A stretch of 64,000 nucleotides of DNA from Schistocephalus solidus (Eukaryota > Platyhelminthes > Cestoda > Diphyllobothriidea > Diphyllobothriidae), in assembly GCA_017591395.1 (NCBI GenBank), contig WEDG01002071.1, forward strand, positions 40,111 through 104,110, in the 5' to 3' direction. Shown piece by piece: positions 10,696 to 22,560 of this stretch. Within the stretch, counting starts at the first letter, position 1; each line of letters begins with the position of its first letter. Made by a program: the position numbers and the translations under genes. Below the pieces are notes generated by a model. The model saw only the letters and a list, made by a program, of their open reading frames with translations, had not been told where the DNA came from and searched no databases.

Positions 10696-13600
10696 GTAAG
10701 GGATAGCATACGAGCATGTGTAACCTTCCAGAAAGTATGCACAGGATCACGTTTATTACTTGGGCAGGCATTCTTATTTCCATGTCCGGTCTTGGGGTCC
10801 ATGCACGCAACCCTTGCCATAAAACGTTGTTTAAGCGCACTCTAACGGTAACTAGAACCTCGATACGGTGGGCCAGGAGGACCGACGGTAGCTGCCTCAG
10901 AGAAGCATTTTGATAAAAGGGAAACCCTTGAGCTTTGTGGGCGAAAATCTGATGGTTCCGGAGGCTAGGGGGAGTCAACTCTTCGCCAATCTTAGCGGGG
11001 CACTTCATGCATATAACGAGTATCAGAAACGTTGGTAAGATTCCGCACACCATATTACCGTTTTTCTTTCAGATAATTCACCGAAAGAATTGAATTCATA
11101 GTAGGAAAATTTCAGCCGTCATCCCCCGGCTACACTTTATTTGTCGGGAATTTACCAACGTTGGAGAAACTGGACACTAACACAAGCATCGTTGGACCGT
11201 GCGGTTGTCAGGTGTGATAGCTCATGTCGCCCAGACTGCTCACATGATCAACTTGTAGATCTACATGTAGATCTTCGACCCCTAGGATTACCACCCAGGC
11301 AGCCGAATGCATCAGAGACAGCCATCTGACAGAAGCAGTGTTAATCGTCATCGCTAATTACTAGATAGGCACAGCGACACCTCCCAACCAGAAGATTTCT
11401 AATTCAAAACACCACAATTTCAAAAAAACGTGACCAAATTACTATGGACTCGTCTTCCTCTTCGGAAAAAGAATACTGCTACATATCAATATGCATACAT
11501 TTATGCTTCTCGGAAGTTGATTTTTGTGGATGAGGACCAAACAATTTCAGCGAACTGGTATACAATCGTTGACAGTTTTTAGATGACTGGCACATATTAA
11601 TAGAGTTATGACGCTGTTCCAATCCTCATGTCGTGGCCAGCTGTGGCTGCACTGGCCTACTCAACAAGTCCTAAAGAGACTCCATGTGGCAGGAAGTTCT
11701 CTCTTTGGTTTTGTTTGCAGAAAGGGCCCTTCTACTTGTAGCACTTCTACTTGGCACTTCGGTTTTCCTCAGAAATAATGGTCTACAGACCACGCGGGCA
11801 GTCACATGTGGTAAATAACAGGGCACAATTGGGAAATTTTACTGAAAGAATAGGGAGCCAGCTCGAAAAAAGGGAAATTTCTTCACTTAGTTTCAGGGAG
11901 CGATTCTGCTTTTTCCTAAAGATAAGAAATTTACTAACTATGCCGAGTAGCTGATCATTCAATTAGAAGTGTTGCTGGAACTTGTGAGGAATTTCCAGTG
12001 ATCAGGGTGTTGCTGGCACTTGCAACAGATCAGCAGCCGGTGGCTTCTAGTGCGCTATTAGGATATCGAAGATTTACGAAACATTCGATTTTTCTTGTAT
12101 TGGACCTTCGTCCCCGCGTCTTGCCTGCAAGAACCAGAACTCTGGGTTTTCTTATTATGTTGGGGTCAGGATTGGATTTCAGAAGATACTGGGTAAATTA
12201 GGGAAGTTAGTCCTTTTTGACCTGGTATAAATCACAACCCCATGCCGGCTACCTTTTCAACGCCAGCGATAAGATATCGGAATCTTGAATCTTTACGCAA
12301 ATAAATATTTATATCTATATCCTGTGCAAGATCGTAGATGAGCAGTCTCGAGTTCATGTTGACTAGGTCGATACTGTAATACCTACAACGTAGTCAGAAC
12401 GCCTGAAAAAGAGAACTACAGAATCCTTCGAACAGTGCTTCTAAGAGAATCTCAATGGAGGTTTTGAACGATGTCCAGAACGCGACAATACCGACGCACT
12501 TTCCAAAGTTATTGATTTCTTAATCCTGAAAAATCATAACCAATCAGGTGGACGGAGTGCATTGATTGCACCGAAGCTGCAGACGTAAATGTGAAGTCGG
12601 TAACTGTTTTCTTTATTCATCTGTGATTCTTTCAAGTCGTCACCTACGTCAACTCTTGGAAGAGGAATTATTCTGCATATCCAGATGTACTTTAGGAACA
12701 CCTGTAAGTACGAATGTGTGCTTTTGCCAGCAAGATTACTCAAGCTCACCGAGGTTAGGGAAAATTCACTATCGCAATCCTGTAAAAAATTCAAAAGTAC
12801 ACTCGCTCTTCAATTAGATGATGGTTTACATTCTGTTTTTCCGATTTCATGCAAAGTCTGAGGGAGGACTTTTGGATCATCGACGTACATGGAGGCTGTC
12901 TGAAATTCAACCAGATGTTTAGAGCTCAGACAGGAGGCTTCTGGCAAATATACTTGCCGGATACAGTAAAGAAGTAGAAAATTTTTAAGATACACTCGGT
13001 GAACTGAGGAACGTATAAGTCAGAAAATGTTTGCTTGGTGACACAATAGTACCCTGGACCCTCCGGCTACGTACCGAGTTCTCTACTTACGGAGCGCACG
13101 CAGCCGTACTGACCAGATGTAGGAGTTAGTCAATATTCCCACCGAATCGTCGTTAGCCTAGTTGATTTATAGCAACTGTGTTTTCGAGATTGAAAATGGT
13201 AACTGGCATTACATCTTCCCACCTTGAGAGTAGAAAGGATGAGCGTTCTATGTAAAAGTGGCCCTGACTGACCTGTACTTCCGAATACTTAGTATGGAAA
13301 TAAAGCGAAAGCAAGGAGTGTCCTAATTGGTAGTGAGTTGAGTGCAAGCCTTGCCAGCTATATCTGTGCACGCATATTTTAATAATCACGTTTGTCATTT
13401 AGACATTTTCGTTCATCATCTTCTCTGCACCAAGAACCAGCTACGTGCTTATTTGCCTCGATTTGTGAGAAATGTTTGTAATCATCCAACGTTTCCTGTG
13501 AGGCAAATCAAAACTGCGCATATTACTTCAGGCGAAAAAGGTGGGAAAAGAGCAAATTGAGAGATGTTTTCGTGATAGAGTCATCTTCGAAGGTCAATAA

Positions 13601-13720
13601 TGACGTGTTACTAAGGCGAGTCTAAGACTGATGGAACGAATCGAAGTTACGAGGCGTGTTAGGTCCGTTAATGATCGGTGAGCATTCGTCAACGAATGTC
13701 AATAATCCCTACCTAAACTG
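10696..13720. other. Non-coding stretch with a perfect 18-bp palindrome
   Basis: No gene recognised; open frames are short and overlap on both strands (10679-11053 minus versus 10716-10913 plus, 12534-12794 minus versus 12566-12817 plus), as expected of chance frames. At 11257-11274 the sequence AGATCTACATGTAGATCT is a perfect palindrome. Confidence 0.45.
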
Positions 13721-13730
13721 GCAAGACAAC

Positions 13731-13806
13731 GAGCCCGTAGCTCAATGGATAGAGCGTTGAACTTCTGATAAACGGGTCGCGGGTTGGAACTTCGGGTGGT
13801 GCACCA
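13731..13806 (+). mobile_element. tRNA-Arg(UCU)-like SINE head in array unit 1
   Basis: The segment has an A box (TAGCTCAATGGATA), an anticodon-loop-like CTTCTGA that reads as UCU, and a degenerate B box (GGGTTGGAACTTC). The D stem GCTC/GAGC is intact, but the anticodon stem does not pair well, so this is a SINE promoter head and not a working tRNA gene. The same head occurs at about 14659, 16059 and 16988. The 48305 copy keeps a canonical GGTTCGAACC B box. Confidence 0.7.
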
Positions 13807-14648
13807 CCTGGGGTTGGATATGACTGGCTAACGACGGCTAATAAGCCACAAATGACCATTACAGTCTCCCTTGTCTTGGCCGGAAATATTCATCTGCCTA
13901 TCCTCTTTCTGGTTAATCTAAGTAACTACTGCAATTTTGGGTATGACACGCTGATGCCGGCTAATCAGTCAGAAATAGCCGTTCCAGCCTCCCTTGTCTT
14001 GGCTGGAAATGTTCATCTGAATAAAGTCCGGTTAACGATAACGCAGATAATGAGGGTTTATATAAAGATAGCAATGAGGGCTTTGATCAACTATACTCCC
14101 CAGGTCTGGTAACGAGTCATGGACACTTATAGTCTCCTAGCAGTATTGCCTTTAATTCACTGCCTATTATTAAAACCTCTCCCAAATCAAAGAAGCGAGT
14201 TTCAAGAATACGGGAAGACTTGAATGACTATTTCTGGCTTATTAGCTATCATCAGCTAGCCAAACCCAACTTCAGGTTTGGGACAACTGTGATTTTGACT
14301 TCAAATATTTGGTGATTGAGTACACTGCTATAGGGCCACGGGGTCGTTGTCATATAATTTGCGCTTGGCAATATTAACTAGGTTGTAAGAGCTCACCGAG
14401 CGGGATATCGAAACTACTCGTTTCATTGTGCTTCGAAGTTCTACGTAGAGCCCTTGCATGCAGTTGCTTAGTGACCAGGAATATATGCAGGAACCAGCTC
14501 CCACAAAGACAACAGCAACTGAAATGACAATTTCTGGCTTATTAGCCGTCATCGACCGCTCATACGCAACCTCAGGTTTGAGGTAACTGAAATTATAATG
14601 TCCCTTGAACTTGCTTTGCATGATTATACTCTGTTCCGATCTATAGCG

Positions 14649-16048
14649 GCAAGACAACGAGCCCGTAGTTCAATGGATAGAGCGTTGAACTTCTGATAAA
14701 CTGGTCGCGGGTTGGAACTTCGGGTGGTGCACCACCTGGGGTTGGATATGACTGGCTAACGACGGCTAATAAGCCACAAATGACCATTACAGTCTCCCTT
14801 GTCTTGGCCGGAAATATTCATCTGCCTATCATTTTTCTGGTTAATCTAAGTAACCACTGCAATTTTGGGTTTAACTAGTATTTTGAGTCTTCTATTGCTC
14901 CTGCTGCTTTCTGACAGTTGTTAGTTGGCAGTTCTGCAGGCCTGATATTAATTCATTCACGCGGATTGCTTTCTAAGCCACAAAGACTGTGCAGCATCAA
15001 ATTGCAAACACTCAGAAGGCTGACAACCGAGTGCGGCCAGTTAGCAGTTAAAATCTCAGCTACGGACTGTATCGAAGCCGGTACAAGGAGGGTTACATAC
15101 GTTTCCAATAGTATCACATTTTTTAATATTGTTCCGAACAGACTAACTTTTAAATAGTGACTTCCTACCTGTACTGTCGGGCTTTAAGCACACCCATCAG
15201 GTCGAATCGCGTTCATAACTTCCAGTGTTCTGCGCCTGATGGATGAGGGGGGAGGAAAATTGACGGTTTGTGGTAATTGTGACTAGTGTTATTATAAACC
15301 ATGCATTTCGTATGAAACAGACGCAGCGCAAGGTATGACAGACACAGGTTAGGTTCATGGAAAATTTTTCTAGCCTTAAAATTGCACGCCTAACAGAGAA
15401 CTTTCTTTAAATTTTATTTTCACGAGTGGATACACAGATTGCCTGATTTTCGCTAATGGGAAAGTAATTAACGTTTGAAACCTACGTACTCCATTGCGCT
15501 TTGATCAACTATACTCCGCAGGTTTGGTAAAGAGACATGGATACTTATAGTCTCCTAACAGTATTGCATTTAATTCACTGCATATTATTAAAACCTCTCC
15601 CAACTCAAAGAAGCGAGTTTTAATAATACGGCTTATTAGCTATCATCAGCCAGCCAAACCCAACTTCAGGTTTGGGACAACTGTGATTTTGACTTCAAAT
15701 ATTTGGTGATTGAGTACACTGCTCTAGCTATAGGGCCACGGGGTCGTTGTCATATAATTTGCGCTTGGCAATATTAACTAGGTTGTAAGAGCTCACCGAG
15801 CGGTATATCGAAACTACTCGTTCCATTGTGCTTCGAGGTTTTACGTAGAGCCCTTGCATGCAGTTGCTTAGTGACCAGGAATATATGCAGGAACCAGCTC
15901 CCACAAAGACAACAGCAACTGAAATGACAATTTCTGGCTTATTAGCCGTCATCGACCGCTCATACGCAACCTCAGGTTTGAGGTAACTGAAATTATAATG
16001 TCCCTTGAACTTGCTTTACATGATTATACTCTGTTCCGATCTATAGCG
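14649..16048 (+). repeat. Variant array unit with replaced centre
   Basis: This unit follows the array consensus up to about 14870, then holds about 620 bp of unrelated sequence (to about 15498), and then resumes at the TTTGATCAACTATACTCC block. The part of the normal unit between these points, including the second plus-strand SINE tail, is missing. The foreign segment shows no domain; the open frame 14918-15157 within it is unassigned. Confidence 0.75.
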
Positions 16049-17338
16049 GCAAGACAACGAGCCCGTAGCTCAAGGGTTAGAGCGTTAAACTTCTGATAAA
16101 CGGGTCGCGGGTTGGAACTTCGGGTGGTGCACCACCTGGGGTTGGATATGACTGGCTAACGACGGCTAATAAGCCACAAATGACCATTACAGTCTCCCTT
16201 GTCTTGGCCGGAAATATTCATCTGCCTATCCTCTTTCTGGTTAATCTAAGTAACTACTGCAATTTTGGGTATGACACGCTGATGCCGGCTAATGAGTCAG
16301 AAATAGCCGTTCCAGCCTCCCTTGTCTTGGCTGGAAATGTTCATCTGAATAAAGTCCGATTAACGATAACGCAGATAATGAGGGTTTATATAAAGATAGC
16401 AATGAGGGCTTTGATCAACTATACTCCCCAGGTCTGATAACGAGACATGGACACTTATATTCTCCTAGCAGTATTGCCTTTAATTCACTGCCTATTATTA
16501 AAACCTCTCCCAAATCAAAGAAGCGAGTTTCAAGAATACGGGAAGACTTGAATGACTATTTCTGGCTTATTAGCTATCATCAGCTAGCCAAACCCAACTT
16601 CAGGTTTGGGACAACTGTGATTTTGACTTCAAATATTTGGTGATTGAGTACACTGCTATAGGGCCACGGGGTCGTTGTCATATAATTTGCGCTTGGCAAT
16701 ATTAACTAGGTTGTAAGAGCTCACCGAGCGGGATATGGAAACTACTCGTTTCATTGTGCTTCGAAGTTCTACGTAGAGCCCCTTGCATGCAGTTGCTTAG
16801 TGACCAGGAATATATGCAGGAACCAGCTCCCACAAAGACAACAGCAACTGAAATGACAATTTCTGGCTTATTAGCCGTCATCGACCGCTCATACGCAACC
16901 TCAGGTTTGAGGTAACTGAAATTATAATGTCCCTTGAACTTGCTTTGCATGATTATACTCTGTTCCGATCTATAGCGGCAAGACAACGAGCCCGTAGTTC
17001 AATGGATAGAGCGTTGAACTTCGGATAAACTGGTCGCGGGTTGGAACTTCGGGTGGTGCACCACCTGGGGTTGGATATGACTGGCTAACGACGGCTGATA
17101 AGCCACAAATGACCATTACAGTCTCCCTTGTCTTGGCCGGAAATATTCATCTGCCTATCCTCTTTCTGGTTAATCTAAGTAACTACTGCAATTTTGGGTA
17201 TGACACGCTGATGCCGGCTAATGAGTCAGAAATAGCCGTTCCAGCCTCCCTTGTCTTGGCTGAAAATGTTCATCTGAATAAAGTCCGGTTAACAATAACG
17301 CAGATAATGAGGGTTTATATAAAGATAGCAATGAGGGT

Positions 17339-18269
17339 TTGTATTGCCAGGAACGGTTTCCTTGTGATTGATGACTCAGAACGTAAACTTAATACTTCCA
17401 ATGAAGAAAGAGAAACCGCGAAATTAAAAACTGCATTTCAAAATTCGGCAACCAGAAAATGTTTTACTGAAGTGACGTGACAGACCCCAACTTCTTACCA
17501 TGCAGAAGTGTCTTCCAGTCTTGCGAGGAATTCTGTCTTCTTGGGATAGTCACGAGTTTCCTCGTTCACGAGGAACATGGTGCAAAAACCGCAGGCTGTC
17601 ATTCAAATAGACTTATTCGAAATCTGCAATTCAACTCCCTGCAATACAACAGACTCGCTGTAATTAGGCCCACGAGCGTAAAAGTACTGATGAGGGCGGC
17701 ATTTATTCAGCTCATGCTAAGTTAATGCATAATTTAGCTCTACTTATCGGGAGCTTTAATCTCTAGTATCTTTTTCAGCTACTTTAAAAAACTTCTCACT
17801 TGTGCCTAAATTGAGAGACCTAAAGCAGTGGATGAGGGCCGAGAGAATCTTACAAACACTCATGAGGAGGGCATCGGTATTCAGATTACCATTTCATTGT
17901 ACTTTGCAAAAGGAGGCACCTATTGACTAAACACGGAACGGTCGTCTACCGAGGCATCATCTCATTTTTTGTCTCATAGCAAACGGAATGAGCTTGTTCT
18001 TGGTTTGATTACTAATGGCTTCTGAATTTGTCGGACCCGGGAATCCAAAGGGCAACGAAGACGTTAACAATGTCAAAATGCCCGCTTTCGAGGCTAATGT
18101 AAGCACTAGTGGCCGCTGTCTTAACCGACTGCCAGAGTCTCTTCAACAAACTCGATGCGCTCAAATCCCTAGCCTCTGAGCAGAAACCGCACATGACAGT
18201 TTGACCATCGAAGTCAGACGATGTCCACCGTATGCTCCACACCAGGTGGTGCAAGGACGGTGAATTTCG
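17339..18269. other. Non-coding, no gene recognised
   Basis: The array ends abruptly at about 17338. The frames that follow (17477-17725 plus, 18012-18254 minus) have no recognisable domain. Confidence 0.4.
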
Positions 18270-18800
18270 CGTGCATTAGTTTAAAGTGATATTAGCCTTT
18301 CGCTGCAGCTACAGGACTCTCCCCTCCTCCCCTACTTGAGCCCGATTTCATGACAGAGTCAAGAAGACCAGAGATGGGAGAGGGTGCAGGTGGCTGGCGC
18401 GCTCAGAGCCGCCCCTGGGCGCACCACCACACCTGACTCGGATGCGACGGAATGGGAGGGCCATAAAGGCCACATTAAGAAGGAGCCATTGCAGCCTGAC
18501 TCTCAGTCCGCCAGTCAGCCACTCCACACAAAACACACATTGGGCTGACCACGCGGTCCGAGTTATCCCATCAGTTGGCAAACTTCCAAGCCACGGCTTT
18601 TAGCGCACCGTGGCAGTTTCAAGTGCGTCAGATTGTTTATAGCGAGGAAAATGCGCTGAGCCATCGACCTCACTCTCTCTCTCCCACCCCTAAAATCAGA
18701 CCACCGTCCGAGCCGGTCAGTTGTCTGATGCGGAAGTGGGCGCAGCTGCTGGTGAACTCGTCTACGCGTAATACGTACATGACCTGACCCCGAAACACAA
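18270..18800 (+). repeat. Dispersed repeat family R1, plus-oriented copy
   Basis: Aligns with the reverse complement of 4620-5150. Landmarks are GGGCCATAAAGGCCACATTA, TTCCAAGCCACGGCTTTTAG and GTTTATAGCGAGGAAAATGC. A CT microsatellite lies within it at about 18671-18684. Open frames on both strands (18348-18581, 18575-18787) are repeat translations. Confidence 0.6.
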
Positions 18801-18862
18801 GCACCAGGATTTCACACAACAATTGGGTTGAACGGCTATTTGAGAGATAGCTAGACGTCACG

Positions 18863-19040
18863 TTAAGAAGGAGCCATCGCAGCCTGACTCTCAGACCACC
18901 AGTCAGCCCTCTTCACACAATACACATTGGACTGACTACGAGGTTTGAGTGTAATTGTCAGCTGGCAACCGTTCAATCCACGGCGTTAAGCACACCGTGA
19001 TATTCGCAAGCTCAGATCACCCATGCGACGGAGGAGCCAC
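18863..19040 (+). repeat. Partial R1 copy in tandem with the previous one
   Basis: Repeats the internal part of 18470-18640 in direct orientation: GTTAAGAAGGAGCCATCGCA, then CAGTCAGCC, ACACATTGGACTGAC, and a GGCAACCGTTCAATCCACGGC block matching GGCAAACTTCCAAGCCACGGC. It abuts the truncated end of the LINE relic on the minus strand. Confidence 0.6.
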
Positions 19041-19072
19041 ATGGAGAAGGAGCCAAGCATCATACTTGTCTA

Positions 19073-20010
19073 TCAATCAACTATGCAGACGGAAAACACC
19101 GAGATGCCTCTGTGCGTATCACAAAGTTGCCAGTTCCCCTTCCGCTTGTAGAAATGGACGATGTTCGCGTCTTTGCAATCATGAGGAACTTGTCCTTGGC
19201 GCCACATCTCCAGGAATATTGTTGTGAGTTCTGCCAGGAGCCGAGGCTCGTCGTGCTTGTAGACTTCCGGCAAGATTGCGTCGGATCCTGGTGCTTTCCC
19301 GCTGGAAATCTGTTGCAGGACCCGGATGGTTTCTAGAAGGGAAGGCGGTAGATCCAGGTCATTTTTCGTGCCCACTTGAGGGAGCAGCTCAATGGCAGTA
19401 TCGGAGATGGCTAATGAGCAAATAAGGACACTTCTGAAGTGCTCGGCCCAGAGAAGGAGGCCGTTATCCTTACAGCTACTGATACAGTAGGGATCCAGCA
19501 CTCCTCTCTACGAAGCACGGTCTGTCCCGACGCGGGCGATGAAGTCACCAAGGACAATTATCTTGTCCACCTTCGGCACAGTTGCCAGGAGGGCGTGCAG
19601 GTCCTCGTAGAATTCGTCCTTTGCCGCATCAGAGCTCGTCATTGGGGGAGCGTAGGCCCTGATGATGGTGGCGAACTTGTCTCCCCGGAGAGGCAGGAAG
19701 AGGCTAATCAGGCGATCATTGCTACCCTGCGACAGAAAGGGCAGATGTCCCATGATGTTTTTTCCGGATGGCAAAGCCGACACCAGCGTCGCGTCGCTCT
19801 GCCTTTGATCGACTGCTCCAGAAGAAGGTGTAGCCAGCACCCACCTACTCCAGTTGACAATGTTCAGAGAATCAGGTCTCGCTGAGAGCAGCAATGTCCA
19901 CCTTGTAGCGCGTCAGTTCCCGAGCGACTAGCGCCATCCTCCATTCCGGCCGGTTGTCCCTTGGATTTTCTAAAAGGGAACTAACATTCCAGGCTGCTAG
20001 TGGGAGCGGA
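19073..20010 (-). pseudogene. LINE relic, endonuclease and reverse transcriptase fragments
   Basis: Read on the minus strand, 20010-19895 gives [15 protein letters not shown], the start of an APE-type endonuclease. It continues at 19894-19508 with [20 protein letters not shown] and [10 protein letters not shown] (the usual Asn after GDF is Ile). About 25 residues later the frame 19501-19073 is already at WAEHFRSVL and then SSGKAPGSDAILPEVYKH and CDTHRGISVF, the start of the reverse transcriptase. The endonuclease C-terminal half (with the SDH motif) and the linker are therefore deleted. The element is truncated before the RT catalytic motifs. It belongs to an endonuclease-RT LINE family common in tapeworms and flukes; the exact clade was not determined. 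Confidence 0.85.
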
Positions 20011-20530
20011 CTCACCCGAGCAGCCTGGAGGGTATGGCGTGGGGGATGGGGACGGGGGTATTGTTGTTTGTTTGAGTTTTACGACTGCGTATTTTGCGAT
20101 CTGCTAGCCGCGGCTGGCTGCAGAAGACGTGATACCCAGCATTTGTTTAGGGCCCCTTTTCTAGCCCCTTCCTCCGGGAGGAAGCAAGCAGTGCTGTCTC
20201 TAAATAGGGCTGCTAGGATGTCCCAGGCGGCTGCCGAACTACACTATGATTCACGGTTTTGTTTTAGTTGGAGAACGACCCGAGTTAGTCTGGGCCACCT
20301 ACGGGGTTACTTTCGCCCCCACCGTAGGAATCTTTGAGAGGGGGGAGAGGTGGGAAGTTCGGGAGTCAGACATACCGGGTGTGGAGGCACACACAACACC
20401 GGAGACCCTCACTTGGTTTAGCCCGCTGGTCGTGACGGTTGCCCGGGCTGTGGCCGCAGGGAAGAGCCCAGCTACGAGGAGCCACAGGTGAGTGTTGGGT
20501 ACCAGATAGAGGCGGCCACCGGAGCATTCA
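20011..20530 (-). other. Probable 5' region of the LINE relic
   Basis: A GC-rich stretch directly upstream of the endonuclease start of the minus-strand LINE at 19073-20010. No frame here is recognised. It contains a plus-strand G-rich run (about 20025-20060). The boundaries are inferred from composition only. Confidence 0.35.
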
Positions 20531-20672
20531 CCACCTGTACGCGACAACTGGAGCGACTAAATCCTATTTGTGTGGTTTTACCCAAAACTAGTACCCCCTA
20601 CACCCTCACCGCACATAGACGTGTCTAACTGAAGAAAAAGGCCTTATTAAAGTCAGTATCGGGGGCTACCAC

Positions 20673-20910
20673 ATGTTCTGTTGTTACAGATTCCAACGTA
20701 GAGGCGGAGGTGTGGTACTTCATATATCCCCGGAACTATCTTACAGTCAGACGGAAATTTCCTACTTAGTTCTACGAAGGTATGAAATAATTTCGTGCGA
20801 AATTCGACTCAAAAAATTGCCGATGCTTAACCTATGTGTTATTTACCAGCCTCCTAGCTCGAACAAAAGTGCTGATGTGGAACTTCTGAGCTCATTGCAA
20901 TTGATATGCC
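20673..20910 (+). pseudogene. LINE endonuclease fragment
   Basis: The translation contains RRGGGVVLHISPELSY and, further on, MLNLCVIYQPPSSNKSADVE, the central block of an APE-type endonuclease (GGGV.. then YRPP-like). The similarity is lost after about 20910. The element is unrelated in sequence to the relic at 19073 and is a second LINE lineage. It is a fragment without start or catalytic GDFN motif. Confidence 0.6.
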
Positions 20911-21740
20911 TGCAGCTGCTCAAAAATCAAGAGCATGATTCTGCCATTGCGGAGCAACCCTATTACCAACTTGCCACCACCTTTCCTGTTGTCCCCAACA
21001 CAAAGTCCATATCACCATACAATATCCAAGACTCGACCTCCAGAACACCACCAACGGCCTATTAAAAATGTGGTGATTGGCAATTCTTTCGCTTCTGCAC
21101 ATTCAAGAAACGCGTTTGTCCGAAATGCCATAATTCAGTATACCAACCCTCCGAATAAAGTTTATGCAAAAGGAAGATTAGACATATCAAACACCCTTCA
21201 ATCCCATTCTGGTCCAAAGTCTCATTCCATTCTGACCACGTTCAAGACTGAATTCTGAGAACGGATAAAGTACCTTACAATTATTATCGATAGCACATGA
21301 GTATATCTCCAGCCAAATACAGCCTCAGATATCATCTTCATCTCCAGTCGAACTTGGAACATGATTAGACGGGCTCTGACAACTTCATAGGACAAAAACC
21401 ACTGTGTGTTTTGGAAGAAATTATGGCTCATGGATGCATTTCAATCCAAAGTTTCTTTTTGTGACATTCCATTCAAGAGAACTGTTACGTCACCAATTGC
21501 CTAATTCTTAACCCACTGGATCTGGACTGGACCGCGTAAAACAGTCTTCCGGAATTGCCGCATAAAGGTGTTTTGCAATAATGTACATTGATTTGCCCGA
21601 GTCCTGCTAAATCGCATCAACTGACTCCAAGGCTGACGTAGACTCTACAGGAGAGATTCGTTTCAACTCTTCAAGATGAAGGGAATTCTCTAACTTTCAC
21701 TTATTGCAGTACCTTTCTTCTGACCGAAAAGTACACTTCC

Positions 21741-22560
21741 TTGTGCTACACATATAGTGGTCGAACAAGAACTTGCACGTTCTCATCTAGATCGAGCAAC
21801 TACAGGTATCCGCACCAATCTTGGCTGTCAAGAAAGTCACGAGCAAAGTTCAAACCTGCGCTGATTTCTTCACCGGTATCAGTGCTGCTCCGGCCAGTGC
21901 CGGATGACCTTTTTACTAGGCTAAATACTGGAACTTGTTTCAGGAAGCTGGATCTATCTACATCGAGTTTACTGAAGAATTCTATGAGCTTCTGACCATT
22001 GACACTCAATGTGGTGTTTTCCAATTCATCTGGTGGCCATTTGATGTTAAGTCTGTTCCCGCCTCATTCCAACAAACCATGGACACCATACTGATGGGCT
22101 CCGATGGAGCCACTCCCCAGCTGGATTATATCATCGTCAACGGTTCAAATCCATCTGAATTGTTGCAACCCCTGGAGAGCGTACTCAATCGGATGCAGGA
22201 ATATGGCAGCTGCCTGCGTCTGGGCAAGTTCCATCCCTTCAAGTCTTCCGTGAAATACCTCAGGTTCAAACGTGATCAGGACGGCCGTTATCCAGATCCA
22301 GATACTATTGACCCAATGAAGCAGCTGCCTCCACCAAAGGATATAAAGGCCTTTCGACCATTCTTCGGTCCTACGAGCCACTACAACTTGTTTCTTCCGA
22401 AAGTGCACCACTTCCGCCATTTTATGAATTAAGTACTGAAAAATAGTGTTAGATAGATCTGGTCGCGAGAGTTTCAACAAGCCTGTGAAGAGGTGAAACA
22501 GCGTTGAGCAACGAATTCTTACCCACACATACCAATCCCGATCCATAGATCTTCATTGGC
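21741..22560 (+). pseudogene. Ty3/gypsy LTR retrotransposon Pol relic (reverse transcriptase)
   Basis: The frame at 21741-21995 ends with PDDLFTRLNTGTCFRKLDLS. A frameshift then moves to 21935-22432, which reads FYELLTIDTQCGVFQF, SVPASFQQTMDTILMG and QLDYIIVNGSNPSELLQPLE. These are consecutive RT blocks of Ty3/gypsy elements. The catalytic Y-x-D-D box is changed to L-D-Y, and there are further breaks after 22432, where a degenerate continuation (ESFNKP / FQQACEEVKQ) reaches about 22560. No LTRs were identified beside it. Confidence 0.8.

Larger units (their letters stand above)
13721..17338 (+). repeat. Tandem array of composite SINE units, about 3.4 copies
   Basis: A unit of about 928 bp beginning GCAAGACAACGAGCCCGTAG repeats head to tail: 13721-14648, 14649-16048 (variant), 16049-16977 and 16978-17338 (truncated). 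Each full unit contains a tRNA-like head and SINE tail on the plus strand, a second plus-strand SINE tail, then two minus-strand SINE pieces (near 14205-14330 and 14460-14600 in the first unit). Copies differ by only scattered substitutions, so the amplification is recent compared with the decayed LINEs around it. Open frames beginning MTITVSLVLAGNIHLP are translations of the SINE tail and do not represent genes. Confidence 0.9.

Noticed and set aside
13731..13806. Functional tRNA gene
   Set aside because: Anticodon stem does not pair, the B box is degenerate, and the segment is always followed by the SINE body. It is a retroposon head.
13852..17480. Repeated small proteins beginning MTITVSLVLAGNIHLP and minus-strand partners beginning MSCRYRSEQS
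   Set aside because: They are translations of the SINE tails and inverted SINE pieces in the tandem array. Frames change with small indels and there is no start or splice context.
19439..19885. 148-codon plus-strand frame
   Set aside because: Antisense shadow of the LINE endonuclease, which is clear on the minus strand.
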